Of a DNA stretch of 64,000 nt, positions 25,801 through 37,339 are shown piece after piece. Made by a program: the position numbers and the translations under genes. How positions within the stretch are numbered: position 1 is the first letter of the stretch; the number at the start of each line of letters is the position of its first letter. Source of the DNA: Sceloporus undulatus (lineage: Eukaryota > Chordata > Lepidosauria > Squamata > Phrynosomatidae); contig NC_056527.1 of NCBI RefSeq assembly GCF_019175285.1, positions 103,902,377-103,966,376 of the forward strand, read 5' to 3'. The notes below the pieces were generated by a model. That model saw only the letters and a list, made by a program, of their open reading frames with translations. It was not told the origin of the DNA and ran no database searches.

Positions 25801-28800
25801 TGAAAGAGATTTATAAAACCAATTAGTGCTGGGAGATGGAATTTATACTGACCAATCAAGCTACGATATCCTCGCAACAAGGAGTTCCGTTGCTCCTGCT
25901 CTTCACTGACCGACTTCCATTGCAGCTTCATGCGAAAGTACTCATCTCTGAGAAAGGCAGTGAGGAAGAATATGGTGTGGGTTAGGAATCTATGCCTTGA
26001 ATATTGATCCACCAACTGATCAAAACCCAGCTCCAGTTCAAAAACCACTCCCCCCACAATCCTTAGCTACACTTACGTTTTCCGCCTGACTTGTGCCTTG
26101 TTCTCCTCACTAGTGTTGTCCCAGGAGTAATACTTCAAGAGGTATTTCCATGCATCCTTACGTAATGACATGCTGAGACCCTGGAAGAGGACAAACAAAG
26201 CAGTAAAGGAAAAATGATTTATTAGGCCAGGTAATTCTATGACAAACTGTTCACAGTAACTCTGCACCAGGGCTTAGGTACTGGGAAAGAAAGGAATATA
26301 CAATCCCACCCCGCACTCACCTTGCCCTGAAATACAGCTGTCTACCTCTCCTCACCCCTTGTGCACTGCCATATTGCTTGCTCATTGCCCAAAACCAAAT
26401 GTCTTACGCCTGCAAAGATCCTCCGGCGCAATCCAATGGGGTCCCTCACACGTCCATCAGGATCCATATGCTGCTCCCATTCCTGCTCTGTAACTGGGGC
26501 CTCCCGCTGGACAGATGGCCGCTCTCCTAGCCGTGCCTGCTGTCGAGGCGAAACAGAAAGAATTCTTCATATGGAGAAAGGAATGAGAAGAATCAAAGTG
26601 CAGATTGCTTCCTCTCCCTGAACTGATGAGATTTTTTTTAAAAAATGATAAACACTCTGTGGACTTTGCCCATACAGTATTGAAATCCTACTATGGGATT
26701 ACTGCACATTAAGAGGGCCAGGGGTCTCACTACAGAGTATGAGGGCATTGTTCCCCAAACAATTCTGCTACCCTAATACAAATTTCCTTCAGTCCTCATA
26801 TTTCTAGTATTTCTGTAACTTATAACTTTGTTGTGCAACTGGAACTAGAGTTTGGGCATTCGAATAAAAAGGATAGGCAGGGTTACCAAGGGAATGTGAA
26901 CAGAACAAGGGTAAGAGTTCAAGGAGTGAACAATTTTCAGTGTCTCACACTGTAAAGCTAAAAATTTGGGCACTGAAAGAAAACTTCATGGGAAAGGATT
27001 TCATTGGAGGGGAAATGCTTCCCTTCCTCATAGCTAAATCCCTTGAAGATGCTGGAGTACTTTGGAAGAGCACTCTCTCAATTTGGGTGGGGTGACAGAC
27101 CTAGAGGACAAGAAAAAACTGTGCCAGGTTGTTCATATACAATGCAAAGGTAGATCAGCAACAAGTTAAACACTTGGTAAGTTTCTGCAGAATATCAGGG
27201 TTGCTAGAGGATCAACTTATATTTCATTGTTTTTCAAACTATGTTTTAAAATCTCTAATCCTCAGGAATCACCTTAGTTGCATTCATGGAAGCCTAGACT
27301 GAATAAGGGCAAAGAATGAGACTTGGAGATAGGATGCCTCCTGCTCACATATCTGCCACAAACCATCTAAGCAAGACTAGCTGCTAGTCCTGATGTGCAA
27401 CCTATTACTGTGAACCCAAATGCACTCAAACCTCCATGCTATGGACTGCCTGCTTCTCACCTGATGTGGAGGGATATCCTACCAAGCAGTTTAAGCTCAC
27501 TCTTCCATTTCTCGTCTTCTTCCTCCAGAGCATGAGTGGACAACTTGTGGCTCTCAAGAGGTTTCTGGACTACAACGCACATCAACACTAACCAATAAAA
27601 CCAGTGGTGAGGGATGATGGAAGTGACAGTTTAAGAACATCTGGAAGGCCACAAATCATCCACCACCACCACCACCAGCATTCTCTCTGCCACTGCCCTG
27701 GCCTTGAAGGGAGAGAGGAGCAAGTAGGCACAACTTCATCATGCCTAGGTGAAGAAGCAAATGAAAGGCCCTTCCTCCATCCCAATTGCCATCGCCCTGG
27801 CCTCACAGGGAAAGATAGTCTACTGGACTTAAACCCCTTCCCCAGTGTCATTCTCTTTTTCTTCTGTGTCATGTCTTATTTAGATTGTAAGGCTGAAATC
27901 AGGGTATTGTCAAATTAACAATCTGTAAACTGCTATGAGAGCTTTTGTGACTAAAGAGTGAGGTATAAACACTCTAAATAAATAAATGAACACAGTCACA
28001 CCTGGTGGAAGAGTAGTCCAGCAGGAGGCTGGTGGAGACCATGGATGGCCAAAGGTTGTTTTGATCATGTAAAGGTATTTGTACACATTCATATATACCT
28101 GACTGTTTGCCATTTGTCCCACCCTTCCTAGCCCCTCACTGGAGCTGCCTCCTCCAACACTCACACAGGTGATAACTTCAAAGCCGGTCTCATCTTCAAC
28201 ATTGGCAGCAGCTGGATCACCATGGGAATGCTGGGCCATACCATCTTCCTGGTGCAGAGCCCCACGGAGGAAATTGGTGACTTTGGAGAAGCCACCAAAA
28301 GTGGCAGCATAAGGATCCTGCAGGAATCGCTAAGGGAAAGAAAGACAGTGACAGCATATTTCGGGACTATGCTTTGCACTGTATAAGATGCCTGTTGCAT
28401 ATAATGCAAGTGGAGTGGCCTGTGAGAGGCCTCTCCCATAGTATGAAAGCACACATAACAGGCTGTCTCGCAAGAGGGTTATATCTAGGTTTGTATGTAG
28501 TTGGGAGACCAGGCATATATCAGCCAGTCTCAGAAATATTTATCTGCATTCTTCCCACACACTGGAAACACTGCTTTGATGGCCTTTTACCATCAGACTG
28601 CCCTAAGTCTATTTGTAGTTCCTTCTTCTCTCTCCCAGGAGACAACAGCTGGACTGCAGAATCTGTCACCAACTAGAAGGAATCATAAGAGGCCAATATA
28701 TTCCTGCCTTTGTTGTACATCTTGTTTTAAGCTGCTTTGGAAGCAATCTTGGCTATAAGCAGGGTATAAATGAAATAAAAAATACAAACCCATCAATGTT

Positions 28801-31800
28801 CCCAGGGAACAGAGAACAAGCTCTAGAATCCAGACATCTGTTTCCAGCATCACCATTATCTGACATGTCAGAATAGAATTCCATTTCTCTGTCAGAGAAC
28901 CCAGGTGTGTCACTCCAAGAACACTCCAAACATACACTGGCTCTCATTTTCCCAAAACATACACACTCAGAAGCATGCAAGTTTTCTATTGGTACTCCTC
29001 AACAGAACCCAAGAATGCAAGTTCTCAAAACCTCTTGTCAAAATCACAGCTAACTCCCATTAAAAATTCCACAGAAACTCTTCCCATGAACTCCATTTTA
29101 CCATCACTTCCACCAGTTACATCCTTCCATACCCATTCTGTAGAAACCATGACTCCTGACTTTGTAAATCCTCTCCACATCCCAAATCACAGCTTGGAAA
29201 TTTCAATTCCAAGAGGAATTCCAACATAAACCACAGCAACCAGTCCTGTTAGCTGGGCAACTGTAGCAGTCCCCAAAGGGAACTTTTTCAAAGCTCTGTC
29301 CAAAATCCACTAGAGCAGAGTCTTAGTTTTGGAAGAGGATCTCACCGACACCAGGTTGGAAGAGCTGTCATCAAATAGCTGAAGTTCATCAAAGGAGTGT
29401 GAGAGGGCATACGAGTCGTGTGTGTAAACCAGGTAGAGACGGGAATCTTTGGGAGAGCTGCAAGGAGAGAAAGGAAAGCTATAGTGAATTTCTTATGATG
29501 CCCCAAGGACTTTTAGCACTGGGCTATACAGTCTACACTAGTAAAAGAGAACCTTTTCTTGGGTGGGGGACCAAATCCTACACCTGTATACAATCTACTG
29601 GCCAAAAGGTGTCAGGAGCTTGGCAGGTGGCATCTTCACTACAAGCAGGCCTTCCCTGACCAGGCTTTCTGGCAGCAACCTTCTGAACCCCTGGAAAAAG
29701 CAAGGGAAAAGTGAGGTCAGCAGCTCAAGTGCTTTCATTCTCTGCAGGCATTCAGCAACTAGGGAAAGTATGGGTGCACCGAAGCTGGTCACCTAACCTT
29801 GGTTGGGTAGCTGGATTTGCTTTTGGTGAAGCTTTTCCTGGTTGAGAAGGCCCAAGAGCATTGAAGCTCATTGAGTAGGTAATTTCGCTTCTTATTACTG
29901 TCCTCTTGCAGGAAAGGTACAGCCAAGCACATATAACCAGCACATCAGGGGCCATCTAAGTACCAGCCTCTGGATGCATCTGGCTCCTGAAGCACTACCT
30001 GAATACACCTGCATTTGCCCATTCATAGTGTATAGTCTATTACTTTGCAACAATATGGTAGGGTCTTTCCAAAACCACATACTGCAGATAGGAATCCCAT
30101 TTCCTGAATGCAGAAAACCAGCACATTAGAGAGAACTCTTGATTCTCTCTCTGCTTGGAGCACTACATGACACTTTTTGCTTTATGTCACAGAACAAACT
30201 ATTTATTTATATTTAGATACTGCTTTTCTGCTATAAAATAACATCCAAAGTAATTAAAAAAATTAACATATAGTAAGCAAGTACATTTCTATACCTAAGC
30301 GGTTTATAATGTGTAAGCTAATTGCCCCCAACAAGGTGGGTACGCATTTTAGTGACCTTGGCAGGATTCCAGGCTGAGTCAACCCTGAGCTCCTGGCTGG
30401 TATTTAACTCACAACCTTGTGGTTTGTGAGTGAGTGGCTGTAGTACAAGCATTTATTTAATCACTGATCCACCAGGGCTCCATATTATTATACCTGTAGA
30501 CCTAAATATTACAATCCAGGAAAAACTATTGAATGATTTTGATCAACTTAGTCTGGAAAGGTTATGTTAACTTAACAGGGGAGAAAGCCCTACTAGATCT
30601 CACCAAAGGTCCATCGTACCCAGCACTCTGCTCCCTACAGTTGCCTTACAAAAACTGGCCTTAAATCTTTCTTTGCTTTCCATAAACTGGAACTAATTTT
30701 GGACTAGGTTAGAGCCTTGCTCAAGGCATCAAAATAAAATCTTCAAAATTCAATTTTTGGAATCTAACTTCTCCCATACTAGATGTCACTTAAGACAGCT
30801 TTTCTTCCTATTATAAGGACAGGATAAGAAAAGCACTTTTGGAGATAAAAACAGAGCTCCTTCGCCCAAAGCTGTGCCAAGTGTCACTTCCAAGTAACAC
30901 AAGTCAGGAGTACCCCAAAAGTCTATGATTGGATGAGTGAGGATCTTCTATGGCAGACTTGAGCTACCCTCCAAACCACTCTCACCATTTTCTCTTTCAG
31001 ACAAATAAAGCAACATATATTTGTTATCACTCACGTGGCGAGGATAACATATTTGCAGAGAGCTTTGAGTAGGGCCTTGGTGCCTCCACGGTGAAAGTGG
31101 AGGGCCTGAATGGAGATGCCATCTTTGGTGATGAAGATAAGGTAGGACCAGCCCAGACCTGGCTTACTCTTGCGGATGGACTTCAGTTCGGACAGGCTGA
31201 GAGAGAAAGCCCACTGGCCACGAGGAGCTGGAGATTTTGGTGCAGAAGCTGATGGGAGAAAAAACAAAGATGAAGGCACCAGATCACATCTGATCTTGGA
31301 AGCTAAGCAGGGTTAGCCCTGGTCAATACTTGAATGGGACATCACCAATATATACCAAGTGTTGCAGGCTGTATTTCAGAGGAAAGAACTTGCAAAACAA
31401 TCATCCCTAAGAAAATCCTATGGAATTCATGGGATTGTCATAAGTCAACAGGCGACTTGCAGGCAGATACACATACAAAATGAAATGGTTGGTATTAGAA
31501 AATTGTTTTTCTTTCAGGGATGTATAACTCATAATTGCTAGTTTCCTATTCCCTACATCCATCTGGCCACCATATGTACAACTTTAGCAACATTCCTTAA
31601 TCCATTACAGAGCAAGGAAAACTTTCAAGCCATGGCCATTCTGGTTGGGGGCAGCTTGAAAGCAATAGCCAAATAAAGGAACTTTTCCAAGCTCTAATCA
31701 ATGTTGCTTGGCTAGATGATGTAGCAGCCCTCTCCATCTTTCTTTTTTACTTACCATCTGTTTCTTCCTGGGACCGAGATCGAGTCCCCACTGTACTGAT

Positions 31801-34217
31801 CACAGCCCAATCTGGTTCATAACCTGGATCAAACAGTTCTTCTTCAGTCTGGCAGCCCACAGGGTCCTGCGGAGAGAAAAGTCAAACTTACAGCCTGAAA
31901 GTATATACTAGTCCTTGCCACAACTTCCCAAAAATGTTTATGTAAATAATGTCACAGAGCAGGGCCTAGTCAATGCACACCACATAAAAACAAATCTGAG
32001 GGTGCTCATAATGAGAAAAGGCCAGATATTTACACCAGGAAAAACCCACCTCTGATGCCATAACCAATGAACTGGGATGCCCCAAAAGCCATTAAGTCCT
32101 CAAGAACATGTACGCACCTCCCACATTGGGATGAAGTCAAATGAATCTGTGTTTGTTCTCAGTTTATATACCTATACCCATCCCAACCCATATTTTAGAA
32201 GGTACTGAAAGATATAGGAGGGGGTGGGAGTGGGGAGGATAATGTATGACTTCTGGTCAGCTACCTAACAAGGGGAAAGGACCACTCAGGCTCTCAATGA
32301 GATAAGACTAAAGAATCTGGAGCCACTGGTACAGCCAGTTCACTACTGACTGATTGTTGACACAGAGGATTATGCTTTAAATGTATGTCAGAAAGCTCAC
32401 TGTGGCACATGTCTCTTATTCAAGATATAAAACTATATAAAACTGATATGACAGAACATTAATATCTATGCCAACACTGAGCTGTGAGCTGTGTTCTAAG
32501 GCACATACCATGTCTAAATGGCTTGCCAAGCAAATCTTGTGATAGGGTGGCCTTCAGGTTGCCACAAGTTGGAAATCAGTATACAAAAGAATCTTGTAGC
32601 ACCTTTAAGACTAAGTAAAAGAAAGAACCTGGTAGCATGAGCTTTTGTAGACTTGAGCCTACTTCCTCAGATGCAAGTTTTAAATGCATCCAGAGACAGA
32701 CCTATATAAGCAGGTTGTGTGTGAGAACGTCAATTCAAATTCAAAAACTTGAGAGTACAGAGATGAGGTGACAAGTTCAGTTTTAAGAATGTTTATTGGG
32801 GGACAAAGGCAGGAAGGAAGCTGTTGCATAAAGCCAAGGAAAGTAGATAACCATATGACTGAGTATTGGAATATAATGTGGAAAACAGAGAGCGGATGTG
32901 ATGAACTAACTGGTCAAGGGCGCCCTCATGAGGATGGGGAGGGGGGGTTACACAGTGTTGAAATGTGTGTAGTGTGCCAGGAATCTTGGGCTGCATTCAC
33001 ACCACAGAAATAATCTGGTTTGACACTACTTTAGCTGTCATACTCAATGCTATGGAATTCTGGGAATTGTAGTTTTGCGAGACATTTAGCCTGCACTGTT
33101 GGTGAGCTCTGGTGCCACAACAAACTGCAACTCTCAGAATTCCCTAGCATTGAGCCATGGCAGTTCAAGTGGTGTCCAACCACATTATTTCTGCAGTGTG
33201 GACGCAGCCTTGAATGCACACAGTAACATAACCCCAAAGTGGCCAACTTTGGTTGCAAATGCCAAGTTGCGATAAATAATGTGAAAGCAAAATGTTTTAA
33301 CTCCTAATTTTACCAGGAGGAATCTGAGCAAGGAAGGGGTGGAAGTGGGGCATCTTCAAAAAAGGATCCCATTATCCTTCCTCATGCTTATTTAACCTAT
33401 TACAGCCTACTATTCCCTCTGTGCTAGAAGGATGTGTCTATGTCCAAGGATAAACTTTTAAGGATATCCCCACAGGATTTCTCTGAACATCATCTTTCTT
33501 GTGAGAGGTGGGGGAAAAGATTATACTAATACAGATGAAGAATTTGGAAATAATGAAGTTCCCTCCTTAATAATCTACACAGAAGCACCCAATGCTACCA
33601 ACATCGGTGAATACGCCCACAGAGTGCTCTTTTCCCAGAAACTTTACATAAGGGCCAGGGCTCTGTGGCAACACACAATACACAAAAAGTCTAAGGGTGT
33701 ATTCACAGTTTATTCAGTCAGAAAGATTTTCTAGAAGAGGGCTGAAAAAGAACTCTCTCTCTCTCCCCCCCCCCCTCTGCTAAAAGTTTTGGAGAGCTAT
33801 TGCCAGTTGTAAAAAGGCAGTACAGAATGAGACAGACTAATAGTTTGAGTCAGCAAACAGCTCAGGACTTAAGAACTTCAGGGTCTGTTTTCCACCATTC
33901 CAATGAATCTGAGATTTAAGACTGGCTGCAGAACCTTAATTACTGCAGAACCATATGGCAGCAGAGCTTTCTATGCAGGAACACCTCCACTATGGAGATC
34001 TAGTTTTCTTCCTCTCTGTTGACTTTTAGGTGCCAACTGAATACAAATTTATACAGCAGGTCCTTGGTATCCCCTGGGGTTTGGTTGCAGGACACACATA
34101 CACACACACACCTGTGGATACCAACACCCATGAATGCTCAAGTCCCATTATACACAATGGAATAATAAAATGTTGTATCCTTATATAAAATGGCAAAATC
34201 AAGGTTTGCTTTTTGGA

Positions 34218-34249
<32 letters not shown>

Positions 34250-37200
34250 GCTGTGAGTAATTGAATCCATAGACAAAGAATCTGTAGATATGGAGGGCCA
34301 TTGCACATGCAAGCATTTGGGGGGGGGGATAAATAAGTGCTACATTTGTGAGTGAGGATTGTTCTTAGAATTAATTTTTATTAGTAGTTTCTTTACTTGA
34401 AAGGACAATAGCTGTATCACTGAATACCAATCGGAATCGGAATCATTAATGCCATAATATTTATTTCCATTTTCTATGTTTGGCTGTGACCTGGACAGTG
34501 AAGAAAGGTGACAAGAAGAAAATCACCTCATTTGAAATGTGGTGCAAGGAAAGTTATATGCATACCATGAACTTTCAAAGAGACAAGTAAATGGGCCCAA
34601 AGGTAATCAGGCCTGAACTCTTCCTGAAAGCCAAAATGACTCAATTGAGGCTATCATATTTTCGACATATCATGACATAACATGACTCATTGGATATTCC
34701 TGGAAAAAAGGAAGACCATATTAAAGATGGATTGATTCAATAAGGGAAGCCATGGCCCTTAGTTTACAAGACCTAAGCAGGGCAGTTGGGAACCAAGCCA
34801 CTTGGAGGTCTCTCAGTCATAGGGTTGCCATATGAAACTGTCTTGAAAGAAATTGCCATCAACAAAGTGCTTTGGACTGTATTTTGTATAAGCTGTTAGC
34901 TGCCCTAGGTGTCTTATGGAGAGGATAAAAATAAATAAATATAAAGCAGTTTCCAATATTTAACAATACCACAGTGCACTTCTTCTAGTCTACTAATTCC
35001 AAGAGTTCCTCAGATGACCCAATGAGAAAAAGACTACTTTCCAGTTAAAAAGAACTACAAAAACTGGGATAACCTCATATGGCTTCATTGACAATAATCT
35101 TGTATATGAGGAAAAAGTAGGGTACTTAAATCACTTTGTATATATGAATCATTAAAAAAAATAAAAGCAAACATTTTAATAATTTTGCAGAGGTATTCAA
35201 ATCTAGTCTGTTCTGGTTAAAGGGAACACAACCAAAGAGCCAGCTCAAATCAAGAGCACATATAAAAGCAATCTCAGCTGATGTTTCACATTTCTTCATT
35301 GATATCCCAGTAGAACTTGAAGGGTAGCTTTTCCATGGAGAATGATTCAAGATAACAGGATTCCACTATTTTTGCCAACACTGAGTGACTACAACAACAT
35401 GGTGGCCTGCAAAGAATAAGGGAACCATACCAATGATTCCTAATGCAATGAACAGCCAATAGTCTAAAAAAAACCCCATTCTCACTTATGCCATGTGCTT
35501 GGGATGAAATGTACTAAAGAGATGATTTGACAGATATTGATGGAGGATCATATTACCCGGAAAGGAGTCTCACCTTCTTGGTATACACGATCTGAGCAGC
35601 ATCTGAAGACTCATCTACAGGTGTCCATTGCAGCAAAGTGTCCGAACCCTGAATAAAGGGAGAAACAGTCCTATAAGAGAAACAGAACTCCAAAATATCC
35701 ATAGCTGTACACACACTGTACTAACCAATCCAGTACACAACAGGTGTCACATTAGTACACAAAAATTCTGAGTATATACATTGTATTAAGTCACTCCAGA
35801 TTCATGAAAGAAATTGCCACCAGGATCATGCAAATTTCAGTAAAGCTGATCTTAGCAGCATATCAGATCAAGACACTATCTGAGTGTTGAAGAGGCCACT
35901 TTATGTACATCTTCCAGCTCCTAGCAAATCAATCCCTCGCCCAGCTACTGGAAATGTGGGTAAATTCCATGTTGTATTTCACTTTTTAAGTTCAACTTTT
36001 AAATCACAATTGCTGGCAACTTACAGCTTTTTAAAAATAAGAAGTTAGATCTAATACACAGATACTGAATTCATACCAGTGACTAAGTGCTACCTTCATG
36101 CAAACTGCACACTGCCCTGACAATGGCCACATGTAAGCATCACATGAAAATCATTTAGCATCTCATGAACAAAATACCGGAAGCCTTGGGACCGGCCTCC
36201 CCTCTATCATACCTTCAAGCAAACCACAGTTAACACTAACCACAGTTTGTTCATTTCAACATGACAAGCTGTGGTTAAATAAAAACAAAACTAAGAGGTC
36301 CTCAATTCCTCACCACACTGGAACAGAGGAGAAGCATGTGACCACATAGCTTACTGAAGTTTCTTCATGTCATACTAAAGGTTCAAAATAAAGTCCAAAC
36401 ATGGGCAGGTTCTTTAGCATTAGTGTCTAATCCCCCCCCCTGCCCCTTACAGATACGTGGCTTTCACTTTCAACTGGTATCCCACACTGGGGCAGCCGGC
36501 ATGACATAGTGATGGACTACAACTCTGGAGACCAGGATTCGATTCATAGCTCAGCCATGAAACCCACTGGGTGATTTTGGGAAAGACACACTCCCTCAAC
36601 CTCAAAGGAAGGCAATGGCAAACCTTTTTTGAACAACCTTTGCCAAGAAAACCCCATGATAGGTTAGCGTTAGCATTGTCATAAGTCAGAAACAACTTGC
36701 AGGCACACAACAACAACATCGCACAGTGGATGAGCCAGCAAGGTGGAGTGATTTGAGTGTTAAGACTACAACTTTGGAGACCAGGGTTTGATTTCATGGA
36801 AAACCACTGGGTGACCTTGGCCATGTCACACATTCTCATCCCACAAAACCCTGCGATAGGCTTGCCTTATATTCACCATAAGTTGGAAATGATTTGAAGG
36901 CACACAACAACAACATCCCACACTGGATGAGCCAGCCACTGGATGTAGTTGTTTGAGCATTGGACTATAACTTTGGAGACCAGGGTTTGATTCCATGGAA
37001 AACTACTGGGTGACCTTAGGGGTGTCACACACTCTCATCCCCAGAAAGCTTCATGACAGATTCACCATAAATCGGAAGCAACTTGAAGATACACAACAAC
37101 AATAAACTTACATTAGACCTACCTTTTCAATTATCCGGATAACCCCTGGTATGAGTGAATCTTGATCAGGATGACGCTTTGCACTGGTGTGTAAGTAGAC

Positions 37201-37303
37201 ACCATCCTTCTCAAATGCAACCTGCAACAGGAGAAGAAAATGGACCATCAGGACAGGAGGAGCACTCACCCCAAAACCCAGACCCCCCATTTCTCCCCAA
37301 ATC

Positions 37304-37339
<36 letters not shown>

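Larger units (their letters stand above)
20955..25852. other. TBC1D17 intron 10 (4.9 kb)
   Basis: The largest intron of the gene between the exons around the arginine finger. It contains an L1 tail, an L2-type tail, a Tigger-like element and a GC-rich hairpin repeat. From 21000 to 23600 no known repeat was recognised; a 206-codon plus-strand frame at 21031-21651 resembles nothing and is AT-rich. Confidence 0.6.
26537..31034. other. TBC1D17 introns 5-7 between 26.5 and 31.0 kb
   Basis: Outside exons 6 and 7, the stretch carries a palindromic repeat (27535-27655), 3' tails of LINE type near 27880-27990 and 28700-28785, and a tRNA-derived SINE at 30215-30480. The remainder shows no recognised feature. 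Confidence 0.5.
31867..35573. other. TBC1D17 intron 3 (3.7 kb)
   Basis: Contains part of a Sauria SINE tail, a half copy of a fold-back repeat (32583-32695), a fold-back element (32989-33212), a Tigger-like element with a TA tract and a Bov-B remnant. The rest (33220-34050, 34870-35570) shows no recognised feature apart from a short CT/C tract near 33750. Confidence 0.55.

Noticed and set aside
31270-31390. A functional 5S rRNA gene
   Set aside because: The match starts partway into 5S, is diverged and passes into a SINE tail; the other copies have the same structure.
36490-37105. CRISPR-like repeat array
   Set aside because: The repeated units are 190-230-base SINEs in a vertebrate genome, not short repeats with unique spacers.
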